A stretch of DNA of 64,000 nucleotides from Paracoccus shandongensis (GCF_017315735.1 NZ_JAFLRK010000002.1:171886-235885); one strand, 5' to 3'. Counted from the first letter of the stretch, positions 28,791 through 36,812 are shown. The notes: generated from the sequence alone by a model not told the origin. Translations and numbers: made by a program.

Positions 28791-28845
28791 TTGGGTTTGG
28801 GCCGATTCGGTCCTATACAGGGCCTCCACCTGTTGAAGGAGGCCC
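28791..28845 (+). promoter_or_regulatory. Promoter plus Shine-Dalgarno-sequestering hairpin of the 62-aa protein
   Basis: TTGGGT (28791-28796), a 17-base spacer and TATACA (28814-28819) form a plausible sigma70-type promoter. GGGCCTCC (28820-28827) pairs perfectly with GGAGGCCC (28838-28845), which contains the GGAGG Shine-Dalgarno. Transcripts that read through from ptsN would form the full hairpin; transcripts starting near 28826 would lose most of the left arm and expose the site. Confidence 0.5.
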
Positions 28846-28848
28846 AGG

Positions 28849-29037
28849 ATGACCCGGAAGATCACCGACACGCCCCAGGACAAGGGAACCACCCGCCTGC
28901 GCGAGTTCACCCGCCACGAGCGGGAATCGGGCACCCATCCCGCCATCGAGGTGCTACGCTCGCGCCCGCAGATGCGGAGCGAAGAGAACCGCAGGGTCGT
29001 GGAATACGCGCGCATCGAGCGTGGGCAGATGAGTTGA
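28849..29037 (+). CDS. Small charged protein of unknown function
   Basis: A 62-aa, Arg/Glu-rich, soluble peptide (MTRKITDTPQDKG at the start, VVEYARIERGQMS at the end) with no cysteine, membrane segment or recognised domain. Coding status is supported by GGAGG at the right distance from ATG 28849, its own promoter-like elements and a terminator after it. It has many charged residues and could be mostly helical in the second half (EENRRVVEYARIERG). Not an obvious antitoxin, since no partner gene lies beside it. Function unknown. Confidence 0.6.
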   Translation: MTRKITDTPQDKGTTRLREFTRHERESGTHPAIEVLRSRPQMRSEENRRVVEYARIERGQMS

Positions 29038-29055
29038 CGCGGTGAATGAAGGTGG

Positions 29056-29080
29056 GGCCGTCCGGGAAGGGCGGCCTTTT
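29056..29080 (+). terminator. Rho-independent terminator
   Basis: GGCCGTCC (29056-29063) pairs with GGGCGGCC (29069-29076), one G-U pair, loop GGGAA, followed directly by TTTT. It lies 19 bases after the stop of the 62-aa protein gene and would end the hpf-ptsN-small-protein transcription unit. Confidence 0.75.
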
Positions 29081-29166
29081 GCTTGGAAAGCCCTGCGTCG
29101 CAAGGGCCATGACAGCCCGTGGCAGGCGTCATGCGCAGCATCAGAACTGGCAATACTGATCCAAGC

Positions 29167-29230
29167 GTAGGGTGCGTGCTTGCACGCACCGCCACCGCCG
29201 CCACAAGGTGCGTGCAAGCACGCACCCTAC
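29167..29230. repeat. REP-like palindromic pair, head to head
   Basis: Two 24-base units in inverted orientation, 29167-29190 and 29207-29230, 16 bases apart. Each begins GTAGGGTGCGTGC and is itself a palindrome (GGTGCGTGC-TT-GCACGCACC). Three more copies lie at 32346-32439. They sit between the terminator of the small-protein gene and the 3' end of ilvE, a convergent gap typical for REP elements. Confidence 0.8.
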
Positions 29231-29258
29231 GGCCGCATCGAAAGGGCAGCCCTTTCTC

Positions 29259-30131
29259 TTACGCCCGCACCAGCCGCTCGTAATCCTCGGCGATCTTGCG
29301 GGTGGTCTGGCCCACCTGGAAGTTCCAGTCGCCGATCTGCCCGACCGGCGTGACCTCGGCCGCCGTCCCGGTCAGGAAGCATTCCTGGAAATCCTCCAGC
29401 TCCTCGGGGCGGATGCGGCGTTCGTGGACGGCGGTGCCGTTGTCCTTCAGCATCTGGATGATCGTCTGGCGGGTGATGCCGTTCAGGAAGCGGTCGGCAA
29501 GGGGCGTGTGGACCTCTCCGTCCTTGATGAAGAAGATGTTGGCGCCGGTCGCCTCGGCCACATAGCCTTCCCAGTCCATGAACAGCGCGTCCGAACAGCC
29601 CTTCGCCTCGGCGGCGTGCTTGGACATGGTGCAGATCATGTAAAGACCGGCGGCCTTCGCGGCGGTCGGGATCGTCTCGGGCGAGGGGCGCTTCCACTTG
29701 GCCACGTCCAGTTTCGCGCCCTGCCATTTCGCATCGCCGTAATAGCTGCCCCATTCCCAGGCGGCCACGGCCATGCGCACCGGGTTGCGCGCCGCCGACA
29801 CGCCCATGTCGGGGCCCGAGCCGCGCCACATCACCGCGCGGACATAGGCGTTGGTGAAGTTGTTGGCCTTCAGCACGGCTTCCTTGGCCGCGTCGATCTC
29901 CTCGGCCGAATAGGGCGACTGCATGTCCAGCAGCCGGGCCGATTCGATCAGCCGCAGCGAGTGTTCATGGCCCTTGAAGATCTTGCCGTCATAGCAGCGC
30001 TCGCCCTCGAAGACGGAACTTGCATAATGCAGCGCATGGGTCAGGATATGCACGTTCGCGTCGCGCCAATCGACCAGTTTGCCGTCCATCCAGATCTTGC
30101 CGTCGCGATCGTCATAGGCGCCCGTCATCAT
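29259..30131 (-). CDS. ilvE: Branched-chain amino acid aminotransferase
   Basis: Class IV PLP aminotransferase (290 aa) for the last step of leucine, isoleucine and valine synthesis or the first step of their breakdown. GKIWMDGKLVDWRDANVHILTHALHYASSVFEGERCY at the N-terminus, KLDVAKWKRPSPETIP (with the lysine region) and VAEATGANIFFIKDG are family hallmarks. Two ATG codons occur in tandem (30131 and 30128); GGAGAAG upstream favours either. The 3' end faces the REP pair and the 5' end is divergent from petP. Confidence 0.88.
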   Translation of the reverse strand: MMTGAYDDRDGKIWMDGKLVDWRDANVHILTHALHYASSVFEGERCYDGKIFKGHEHSLRLIESARLLDMQSPYSAEEIDAAKEAVLKANNFTNAYVRAVMWRGSGPDMGVSAARNPVRMAVAAWEWGSYYGDAKWQGAKLDVAKWKRPSPETIPTAAKAAGLYMICTMSKHAAEAKGCSDALFMDWEGYVAEATGANIFFIKDGEVHTPLADRFLNGITRQTIIQMLKDNGTAVHERRIRPEELEDFQECFLTGTAAEVTPVGQIGDWNFQVGQTTRKIAEDYERLVRA

Positions 30132-30231
30132 TCTTCTCCACATTCGGACCGGGCTTTTTCATTTCTTGCGCGGGTCTGCCCGGTGCTGGCCCGTTTATTG
30201 CGCGAAGCCCTTGACGGCTAGCAATCGAATC

Positions 30232-30260
30232 TTGGAAAGTCAACATCGCTGCCCTATCAG
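30232..30260 (+). promoter_or_regulatory. Putative petP promoter
   Basis: TTGGAA (30232-30237), a 17-base spacer and TATCAG (30255-30260) lie 25 bases before the petP start. The -10 is embedded in a small dyad, GCCCT-ATC-AGGGC (30251-30263), which could be an operator. Confidence 0.45.
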
Positions 30261-30284
30261 GGCCAGGATTGGACAAAGGGTGAC

Positions 30285-30800
30285 ATGATGGCCGAGACGC
30301 TGCGCGTTCACAGCATGATGGGCGAGGATCTGCTGTTCCTGACCGACGAGAAGCTGCGCCGCGGGATCGAGGCCATGTTCTTCGCCTATCGCGCCTTCAC
30401 CGCCGATCCCGACCTGATCCTGGCCGACATGGATTACGGCCGCGCCCATCACCGCGCGCTGCATTTCATCCACCGCGACCCCGGGCTGACGGTCACGGCG
30501 CTGCTGGCGGTGCTGGGCGTGACCAAGCAGTCGCTGAACCGCGTGTTGCGCACCCTGATCGAGGACGGGCTGGTCGAAAGCCGCGTGGGCCGCCGCGACC
30601 GGCGTGAACGCCTGCTGTTTCTGACCGACAAGGGCAGCGCCCTGGAGCGCCGCCTGTCCGAGGCGCAGCGGGCGCGGATGCGCCAGGCCTATCGCGCGGC
30701 GGGGCCGCAGGCGGTGGCGGGCTTCCGTCAGGTGCTGGAAGCGATGATGGACCCCGAGACGCGGGCGCAGTATCAGTCCATGAAGGATCTGCCCGAATAA
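30285..30800 (+). CDS. petP: MarR-family regulator PetP
   Basis: Winged helix-turn-helix regulator (171 aa). The DNA-binding region LTVTALLAVLGVTKQSLNRVLRTLIEDGLVE spans about residues 66-96 and is followed by the beta-wing GRRDRRERLLFLTDKG. It lies 9 bases upstream of an OmpR-type response regulator, the same pairing as petP-petR described next to the cytochrome bc1 genes in Rhodobacter capsulatus. No bc1 genes are adjacent here. Tandem ATGs occur at 30285 and 30288. Confidence 0.8.
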   Translation: MMAETLRVHSMMGEDLLFLTDEKLRRGIEAMFFAYRAFTADPDLILADMDYGRAHHRALHFIHRDPGLTVTALLAVLGVTKQSLNRVLRTLIEDGLVESRVGRRDRRERLLFLTDKGSALERRLSEAQRARMRQAYRAAGPQAVAGFRQVLEAMMDPETRAQYQSMKDLPE

Positions 30801-30809
30801 AGGCCCGCC

Positions 30810-31514
30810 ATGAGCCAGAACGATGCCCATCTGCTGATCGTCGATGACGACGAACGCATCCGCGCGCTTTTGGGCCGGTTCTTGCGCAAGAACGGGTTCC
30901 TGGTGACGGGGGCGCGCGACGCCGCGCAGGCCCGCCGGTTGCTGGCGGGGCTGGAGTTCGATCTGATCGTGCTGGACGTGATGATGCCGGGCGAGGACGG
31001 CTTTGCCCTGACCCGCAGCTTGCGCGAAACGCTGGCGACGCCGATCCTGCTGCTGACCGCGCGCGGCGACACCGAAGACCGCATCACGGGGCTGGAGGTG
31101 GGCGCCGACGATTACCTGCCCAAGCCCTTCGAGCCGCGCGAATTGCTGCTGCGCATCAACGCGATCCTGCGCCGCATCCCCGCGCCCGAGGTGCATCAGC
31201 CCAAGTTCCTGACGCTGGGTGCGCTGCGATACGACATCGACAAGGGCGAGTTGTGGCAGGGGGAAAACCACCTGCGCCTGACTGGTACCGAACAGGCGCT
31301 GCTGCGCCGCCTGGCCGCCAGCCGGGGCGAACCCGTCAGCCGCGCCGACCTGATCGACGATCTGGGCCGGGGCGGCGCGGAGGAATCCGAGAACAGCGAA
31401 CGCGCCATCGACGTGCAGATCACCCGGCTGCGCCGCAAGATCGAACCCGACCCGCGAGAGCCGCGATTCCTGCAGACCGTGCGCGGCACGGGCTATATGC
31501 TGGTGGTGGACTAG
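30810..31514 (+). CDS. petR: OmpR-family response regulator PetR
   Basis: Two-domain response regulator (234 aa). The receiver has the acidic pocket VDDDE (11-15), phosphoacceptor D56 in VLDVMMPG, and K in KPF at about residue 107. The C-terminal winged helix ends with RAIDVQITRLRRKIEPDP and TVRGTGYMLV. No histidine kinase is beside it. It follows petP closely, so the two are probably one operon; in R. capsulatus petR was reported to be needed for growth. The next gene begins at the base after its stop. Confidence 0.85.
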   Translation: MSQNDAHLLIVDDDERIRALLGRFLRKNGFLVTGARDAAQARRLLAGLEFDLIVLDVMMPGEDGFALTRSLRETLATPILLLTARGDTEDRITGLEVGADDYLPKPFEPRELLLRINAILRRIPAPEVHQPKFLTLGALRYDIDKGELWQGENHLRLTGTEQALLRRLAASRGEPVSRADLIDDLGRGGAEESENSERAIDVQITRLRRKIEPDPREPRFLQTVRGTGYMLVVD

Positions 31515-32327
31515 GTGGAACAGCCGACTTGGCACGGCATCGAACTGGACGCAGCCACGGCGCTAGCCCTGCTGGAATGGCAGGCCGAGATGGGCGTGGA
31601 CGAACCTGTCCTGGACGCCCCCGTGGACCGCTTCGACCTGGCCGCCGCCCCGCCGCCGCAGATCCCCCTGGCCCCGCCTGCCGCGCCTGCCCTGGCCCTG
31701 ACCGGCGATGACGACCTGCCCGCCCGCGTGGCCCAGGCCGAGGCGCTGGCGGCGGGGGCCGCCACGCTGGACGCGCTGGCCGCCGCGCAGGAGGCTTTTG
31801 ACGGGATCGAGTTGAAAAAGGGCGCGCGCAACTTCTGCTTTGCCGACGGCAACCCGGGCGCGCGCGTCCTGATCCTGGGCGAGGCGCCGGGGGACGAGGA
31901 AGACCGCCAGGGCCGCCCCTTCGTGGGCCGCGCGGGGCAGTTGCTGGACCGCATGTTCGACGCCATCGGCTTGTCGCGCGGGGCGGTGGACGCGGAAAAG
32001 GCGCTCTATATCACCAACGTGCTGACCTGGCGCCCCCCCGGCAACCGCGACCCGCAGCCCGACGAGATCGCGATGAGCCTGCCCTTCGTCCGCCGCCATA
32101 TCGACCTGGCCGCGCCTGATGTGATCGTGCTGATGGGCAACATCGCCTGCGAGGCGGGCTTGGGCCGGCGCGGCATCCTGCGGCTGCGGGGGAACTGGGT
32201 TCAGGCCTTCGGCCGTCCCGCGCTGCCGATGACGCATCCCGCCTATCTGCTGCGCAACCCCCCCGCCAAGCGCGAGGCCTGGGCGGATTTGCTGAGCCTG
32301 GCGGCAAGGCTGGAAGGGGCGGGCTGA
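31515..32327 (+). CDS. Uracil-DNA glycosylase family 4-like protein lacking the cluster cysteines
   Basis: DNA-repair glycosylase-like protein (270 aa) with an Ala/Pro-rich N-terminal extension of about 75 residues. The catalytic-fold motifs are clear: GEAPGDEEDRQGRPFVGRAGQLLD, YITNVLTWRPPGNRDP and the late MTHPAYLLRNP. Family 4 enzymes normally bind a 4Fe-4S cluster through four cysteines, but only two cysteines occur here (NFCFADG and NIACEAG), and the usual GC before the GNP motif reads GI. It starts with GTG 31515, the base after the petR stop. Function as uracil glycosylase is therefore likely but not certain. Confidence 0.75.
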   Translation: MEQPTWHGIELDAATALALLEWQAEMGVDEPVLDAPVDRFDLAAAPPPQIPLAPPAAPALALTGDDDLPARVAQAEALAAGAATLDALAAAQEAFDGIELKKGARNFCFADGNPGARVLILGEAPGDEEDRQGRPFVGRAGQLLDRMFDAIGLSRGAVDAEKALYITNVLTWRPPGNRDPQPDEIAMSLPFVRRHIDLAAPDVIVLMGNIACEAGLGRRGILRLRGNWVQAFGRPALPMTHPAYLLRNPPAKREAWADLLSLAARLEGAG

Positions 32328-32345
32328 CGGACCGCAAGAGTGGCA

Positions 32346-32439
32346 AGTGTGTGTGGACACGCACCCTACGGAGGGTGCGTGCTTGCACGCACCGATCCCG
32401 CAGGCACCCCAACCCGTAGGGTGCGTGCTTGCACGCACC
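32346..32439. repeat. REP-like palindromic units, three copies
   Basis: Same 24-base unit as at 29167-29230: a degenerate reverse copy at 32346-32369, a direct copy at 32370-32393 (GGAGGGTGCGTGC start) and a direct copy at 32416-32439 (exact, GTAGGGTGCGTGC start). The first two abut head to head. They fill the gap between the convergent glycosylase and DsbD-like genes. Confidence 0.8.
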
Positions 32440-32443
32440 GACC

Positions 32444-33214
32444 CTATCCCGCGCAGCCCCGCATCTCGACCGCGCCGCCTTCGCCGATCACGGTGAAGAC
32501 CAGCCGGTCGGGGGGCAGGTCGAAGGGCGCGGCCTCGGGCGGGACGACATCGGCGGTCAGGACCGACCTGCCGGGCTGCGCATCGAAGCGGGTGCCCGAA
32601 ACCCAGGCATCGCTGTCCGCCAGCTCGATTGCGGCCAGCGTGACGGGGCGGGGCAGGGTGGCGGTGACGCGCATCCCGTCCGCGATGGGCTGCACGTCGC
32701 AATCGGGGCGGTCGGGGGCGGGGGCGGGCACTTGCTCCATCGCGGACAGGATCGCGGGGTCGGGCGCGGGGCCGGGCCTATCCGCCCGCAGCGCGACATG
32801 GCCTGGAACGCAGATGTCCTTGCACAGCCCGAAATCCACCGCCACCGCCAGATCGACCGGCTGGCCGGGATTGGCGGGGCGGGCCGTGAAGGGCAGCACC
32901 AGCCGGTCGTGATAGCCAAGCGCCAGGCCGTCGCCTGACGAAATGGCCTGGGGCGCGGGCCAGTGCAGCGCCACATCGCCCAGGTTGCCGGACCCCGACC
33001 AGTCGAAGACCGGCGGCAAGCCGCTGTCGCCGGGGCTGCGCCAATAGGTCTTCCATCCGGGCTGCAACTGGAACTCGATGGCGGCCACGCGGCTTCCGTC
33101 CGGCAGGGTCCAGCCGGGCAGGATGCGGGCGCCCGCCAGGCCGGGCGGGCTTTCGGCGGCCAGCGGCAGCGCCGACAGGCCAAGGCAGGCAAGGGAAAGG
33201 ACGATGCGGATCAT
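32444..33214 (-). CDS. DsbD-alpha-like periplasmic thiol:disulfide protein
   Basis: Exported protein (256 aa) with a signal peptide ending around LAAES (residue 21). The sequence matches the N-terminal (DsbC-like) domain of DsbD/ScsB, with the redox-type pair in DFGLCKDICVPGHVAL; two further cysteines occur (RPDCDV and RGCAG at the C-terminus). The transmembrane and thioredoxin parts of DsbD are absent, so it is a stand-alone domain that would need a separate membrane electron donor. ATG 33214. Convergent with the glycosylase gene, divergent from yqgE. Confidence 0.72.
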   Translation of the reverse strand: MIRIVLSLACLGLSALPLAAESPPGLAGARILPGWTLPDGSRVAAIEFQLQPGWKTYWRSPGDSGLPPVFDWSGSGNLGDVALHWPAPQAISSGDGLALGYHDRLVLPFTARPANPGQPVDLAVAVDFGLCKDICVPGHVALRADRPGPAPDPAILSAMEQVPAPAPDRPDCDVQPIADGMRVTATLPRPVTLAAIELADSDAWVSGTRFDAQPGRSVLTADVVPPEAAPFDLPPDRLVFTVIGEGGAVEMRGCAG

Positions 33215-33317
33215 GGGAAAAGGGGTAACGGCTGGCGGCGGCGGGATGAAGTCACAATACCGCGCGGCACTTGCATCGCTTTGTCCGAAGGCCGATCTAA
33301 CAGGGAAAGGAGTTTCG

Positions 33318-33944
33318 ATGAGCAGCACCCCCGACACCCATGGCCGCAGTCCCGAACGCCGCCTTTCCGGCGGGGACGGGCAGACCAACCTGACCGGCAA
33401 GGTCCTGATCGCCATGCCCGGCATGGCCGATCCGCGCTTTGAACGGTCGGTGGTGCTGGTCTGCGCGCATACCGAGGAAGGGGCCATGGGGCTGGTCCTG
33501 AACCGCCCCCTGCCGGAAATCGACTTCGGCGACCTGCTGGAACAGCTTGGCATCGAAAGCGATGCGACCGCCCGCCGGATCGAGGTGCGGTTCGGCGGCC
33601 CTGTGGAACCCGGGCGCGGCTTCGTGCTGCACAACGTCCCCGAACATGGCGACGACCCCGAAGGGCGGCTGCGCATCGGGCGGACGCTGGCCATGACCAC
33701 CACCCGCGACATCCTGGAGGATCTGGCCCATGGCCACGGCCCGGCATCCGCCGTGCTGGCCCTGGGCTACGCCGGATGGGGACCGGGCCAACTGGAAGCC
33801 GAGATGATGCAGAACGGCTGGCTGACGGGCGACGGCGCCGAGGATCTGATCTTCGGCGCGGCCCATCACGACAAATGGCAAAGCGCGCTGCGTGCCCAGG
33901 GCATCGACCCGTCGCTGCTGTCCGCCGCGTCGGGCCGGGCCTGA
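33318..33944 (+). CDS. YqgE/AlgH family protein
   Basis: Conserved protein (208 aa) of the YqgE/AlgH family. Hallmarks: GKVLIAMPGMADPRFERSVV, HTEEGAMGLVLNRPL, RFGGPVEPGRGFVLH and YAGWGPGQLEAEM. About 25 N-terminal residues before the family core are polar and poorly conserved. AAAGGAG lies 7 bases before ATG 33318, supporting this start over in-frame upstream candidates. The molecular role is not established. It is convergent with msrA, one base apart. Confidence 0.88.
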   Translation: MSSTPDTHGRSPERRLSGGDGQTNLTGKVLIAMPGMADPRFERSVVLVCAHTEEGAMGLVLNRPLPEIDFGDLLEQLGIESDATARRIEVRFGGPVEPGRGFVLHNVPEHGDDPEGRLRIGRTLAMTTTRDILEDLAHGHGPASAVLALGYAGWGPGQLEAEMMQNGWLTGDGAEDLIFGAAHHDKWQSALRAQGIDPSLLSAASGRA

Positions 33945-33945
33945 A

Positions 33946-34452
33946 TCACACCTCTGCGCGCTTCCTGGGCAACACCCAGTTCGGGCGCGGGAAGTGGCAG
34001 GTATAGCCGTTGGGAAAGCGTTCCAGGTAATCCTGGTGTTCCGGCTCGGCTTCCCAGAAATCGCCGACGGGTTCCAGTTCCGTCACCACGCGCCCCGGCC
34101 ACAGGCCCGATGCGTTCACATCGGCGATGGTTTCCTGGGCCATGCGCTTCTGCTCGTCATTGACGTAATAGATGGCGGACCGATAGCTGGGCCCGATGTC
34201 GTTGCCCTGCCGGTTCGGCGTGGTGGGATCGTGGATCTGGAAGAACACCTCCAAGAGCTTGCGATAGGTCAGGATGGTGGGGTCGAAGATCACCTCGATC
34301 GCCTCGGCATGGTTGCCGTGGTTGCGATAGGTAGCGTTCGCGACCTCGCCCCCGGTGTAACCCACGCGAGAGGAAATCACCCCGGGCAGGCGGCGGATCA
34401 GATCCTGCATCCCCCAGAAGCAGCCGCCCGCAAGAACCGCGCGCTCGCTCAT
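33946..34452 (-). CDS. msrA: Peptide methionine (S)-S-oxide reductase
   Basis: Repair enzyme (168 aa) that reduces the S-epimer of methionine sulfoxide. The catalytic cysteine lies in [12 protein letters not shown] (about residue 11), and the family blocks [30 protein letters not shown] and [15 protein letters not shown] are intact. ATG 34452 overlaps the msrB stop by 4 bases, so MsrB and MsrA are translationally coupled. No signal peptide; cytoplasmic. No downstream cysteine pair is obvious, as in other short MsrA proteins. Confidence 0.92.
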   Translation of the reverse strand: MSERAVLAGGCFWGMQDLIRRLPGVISSRVGYTGGEVANATYRNHGNHAEAIEVIFDPTILTYRKLLEVFFQIHDPTTPNRQGNDIGPSYRSAIYYVNDEQKRMAQETIADVNASGLWPGRVVTELEPVGDFWEAEPEHQDYLERFPNGYTCHFPRPNWVLPRKRAEV

Positions 34453-34892
34453 CGTGCCGCCTCCTCGACCTGGTTCAAATACTGGCCGTAACCCTCGGCC
34501 TCCATCCGGTCGCGGGGCACGAAGCGCAGCGCGGCGGAATTGATGCAATAGCGCAAGCCCCCGGCATCGACCGGGCCGTCGGGGAAGACATGGCCCAGGT
34601 GGCTGTCGCCGTGTTTTGACCGCACCTCGGTGCGGACCATGCCGTATGACACGTCGCGGTGTTCGGTCACGTTGCCGATGGGGCGGGTAAAGGCGGGCCA
34701 GCCGCAGCCGGAATTGTATTTCGCGGATGACGCGAACAGCGGTTCCCCGGTCACCACGTCCACATAGATGCCGGGTTCGAAATGGTGGTCGTATTCGCCG
34801 GTAAAGGCGCGCTCGGTGCCGTTTTCCTGGGTGACGCGATACTGCTCGGGCGTCAGCCGCGCCAGGGCGTCGGCGGTCTTTTCATAGGCCAT
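34449..34892 (-). CDS. msrB: Peptide methionine (R)-S-oxide reductase
   Basis: Complements MsrA by reducing the R-epimer (147 aa). SGCGWPAF holds one conserved position, and [14 protein letters not shown] the catalytic cysteine. The two zinc-binding CxxC motifs of many MsrBs are absent (the first site reads [12 protein letters not shown]), so this is the zinc-free form. GGAGGACAAGC precedes ATG 34892. A 12-bp palindrome sits 28 bases upstream. Confidence 0.92.
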   Translation of the reverse strand: MAYEKTADALARLTPEQYRVTQENGTERAFTGEYDHHFEPGIYVDVVTGEPLFASSAKYNSGCGWPAFTRPIGNVTEHRDVSYGMVRTEVRSKHGDSHLGHVFPDGPVDAGGLRYCINSAALRFVPRDRMEAEGYGQYLNQVEEAAR

Positions 34893-34919
34893 GCTTGTCC
34901 TCCGCTGGTCCGTCGTGGT

Positions 34920-34931
34920 CCCCATATGGGG
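34920..34931. promoter_or_regulatory. Perfect palindrome upstream of msrB
   Basis: CCCCATATGGGG is a perfect 12-bp palindrome, flanked by imperfect symmetry (GGTC on one side, GGACC further out on the other). It lies in the 61-base gap between the nitronate monooxygenase stop and the msrB start, so it could be a msrBA operator or a short hairpin. Confidence 0.4.
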
Positions 34932-34953
34932 GCGCGGGACCGATCCGCAAAGG

Positions 34954-35919
34954 TCAGCCGCAGATTGCCGCCTTCGCCGCCGCATATTCGGCGGCCAGCC
35001 GGTCGATGCGGGTGGCCGCCGGCACGATGTCGCGCACCGCGCCGATGCCCTGGCCCGACCCCCAGATCTGGCTCCAGGCCTTGGCCTTGGCCGCGCCCCC
35101 GCCGAAGTTCATGGCGGACGGATCGGCCCTGTCCAGGTTGGCCGGATCCATCCCCGCCGCCCGGATCGAGGGCGCGAGATAGTTCCCCGACACCCCCGTG
35201 AACAGCGACGAGGTGACGATATCCTGGGCGCCGCTGTCCACGATCATCTGCTTGTAGTCCCCGGGCGCGTTCGCCTCGACTGTGGCGATGAAGGGGCTGC
35301 CGATATAGGCCAGGTCCGCGCCCATGGCCTGCGCCGCCAGCACCGCGCGGCCCGTGGCGATGGCGCCCGACAGCAGCAGCGGGCCGTCGAACCAGTCGCG
35401 GATTTCCTGGACCAGCGCGAATGGCGACAGCGGCCCGGCGTGCCCGCCCGCGCCTGCGGCCACCGCGATCAGCCCGTCCGCGCCCTTCTCGATGGCCTTT
35501 TTCGCGAACACATTGTTGATCACGTCATGCAGCGCGATGCCGCCGCAGTCACGGGCGGCCTGGTTCACCTCGACCCGCGCGCCAAGACTGGTGATCCAGA
35601 TCGGCACCTTGTGGCGGTGGCAGATCTCGATGTCGCGTTCCAGCCGGGCATTGGAGCGGTGGACGATCTGGTTCACGGCAAAGGGTGCCGCGGGCCGGTC
35701 TGGATTGGCCTGGTTGTGGCGATCCAGTTCCTCGGCGATCCGGGTCAGCCAGGCGTCCAGCAGGGGGGGCTCGCCATCCTTTTCCCGTGCGTTCAGCGCC
35801 GGAAAGCTGCCGACGATGCCCGCCTTGCATTGCGCAATGACCAGATCGGGCCCCGAGACGATGAACATGGGCGAGGCCACGACGGGAATGCGCAGGGTGG
35901 ACAGGATGGGCGGCAGCAT
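34954..35919 (-). CDS. Nitronate monooxygenase-family flavoprotein
   Basis: FMN-dependent (beta/alpha)8 enzyme (321 aa) related to nitronate monooxygenases, which oxidise toxic alkyl nitronates. [28 protein letters not shown] opens the barrel; [16 protein letters not shown] carries the conserved histidine, and [28 protein letters not shown] the phosphate-binding loop. Annotated relatives include 2-nitropropane dioxygenase-like and enoyl reductase-like proteins, so the true substrate is uncertain. GGAGGAACCC precedes ATG 35919. It lies upstream of msrBA on the same strand. Confidence 0.82.
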   Translation of the reverse strand: MLPPILSTLRIPVVASPMFIVSGPDLVIAQCKAGIVGSFPALNAREKDGEPPLLDAWLTRIAEELDRHNQANPDRPAAPFAVNQIVHRSNARLERDIEICHRHKVPIWITSLGARVEVNQAARDCGGIALHDVINNVFAKKAIEKGADGLIAVAAGAGGHAGPLSPFALVQEIRDWFDGPLLLSGAIATGRAVLAAQAMGADLAYIGSPFIATVEANAPGDYKQMIVDSGAQDIVTSSLFTGVSGNYLAPSIRAAGMDPANLDRADPSAMNFGGGAAKAKAWSQIWGSGQGIGAVRDIVPAATRIDRLAAEYAAAKAAICG

Positions 35920-36065
35920 GGGTTCCTCCGGCTTTGAGCGCGACGATGGCGCGGGGAAGGGGTGCGGGGCAACCCTGACGCGGCGGAAAAACCCGTGCCT
36001 TGGTGAACCCATCGCAGGGTTGGCGGGTTGGGTTGCGAATCCGTTGCAAAGGAGAATGCGCGCCG

Positions 36066-36812
36066 ATGCAGCCGCTTGCCCCGTCCCTTCCCGATCTGCC
36101 CGCCAATGCCGCCCTGTTCCTGGACTTCGACGGCTGCCTGGTGGATATCGCGCCCCGCCCCGATGCGGTGGTGATCCCGCCCGGCCTGGCCCCACGCCTG
36201 GCGCGGCTGCACGGCTGGCTGGGCGGCGCGGTGGCGCTGGTGTCGGGCCGCGACATCGCCGACCTGCGGGGCTTCCTGCCCGATTTTCCGGGCGCCATCG
36301 CGGGCAGCCATGGGGCGGAACTGTCGCTGGCGGGCCAGCCGATCCAGCAGACCCATGCGGTGGACCTGGACGTTGACGCCCTGCACCGCGCCGCCGCTGA
36401 CGCGGTGGCGGACAGCCCGGCGATCCTGGTGGAACGCAAGCCCCACGGCGTCGCGCTGCATTACCGCGCCGATCCATCCTTGCGCCCGGTGGTCGAGGCC
36501 GTGATGCAACGTCTGGCCGACGCCCATCCCGGCATGGTGCTGCAACCCGCCAAGATGGCGGTCGAGCTGCGCCCGGCGGGCACCGGCAAGGACGGCGCGC
36601 TGGACCGGCTGATGGCGGTCCCGCCCTTCGCGGGCCGGGTGCCCGTCTATGCCGGCGACGACCTGACCGACGAGGCCGCGATGGCCCATGCCCAATCCCG
36701 CGGCGGCTTCGGCATCAAGATCGGCGCGGGCGAGACGGTGGCCCGCCATCGCCTGGCCGATCCCGCCGCCCTGGCCCGTTGGCTGGACGATGCCCTGGTG
36801 GAGGCCAACTGA
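36066..36812 (+). CDS. otsB: Trehalose-6-phosphate phosphatase
   Basis: HAD-superfamily phosphatase (248 aa) that makes trehalose from trehalose-6-phosphate. Motif I is FLDFDGCLVDIAP (nucleophile D20, acid D22), motif II is ALVSGRDIADL, and motif III/IV is VYAGDDLTDEAAM. Trehalose protects against osmotic and desiccation stress. ATG 36066 has GGAG about 11 bases upstream. The stop is interlaced with the otsA start, so OtsB is made first in a coupled otsB-otsA operon. Confidence 0.9.
   Translation: MQPLAPSLPDLPANAALFLDFDGCLVDIAPRPDAVVIPPGLAPRLARLHGWLGGAVALVSGRDIADLRGFLPDFPGAIAGSHGAELSLAGQPIQQTHAVDLDVDALHRAAADAVADSPAILVERKPHGVALHYRADPSLRPVVEAVMQRLADAHPGMVLQPAKMAVELRPAGTGKDGALDRLMAVPPFAGRVPVYAGDDLTDEAAMAHAQSRGGFGIKIGAGETVARHRLADPAALARWLDDALVEAN

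Noticed and set aside
29167..32439. CRISPR-like array from the repeated palindromes.
   Set aside because: Only five units in two separate clusters, in mixed orientation, with no regular spacers and no cas genes.
36003..36060. EcfG-type promoter before otsBA.
   Set aside because: The closest match (GTGAAC with GGTT 17 bases later) differs from GGAAC/CGTT in both boxes, so I do not call it although trehalose genes are common stress targets.
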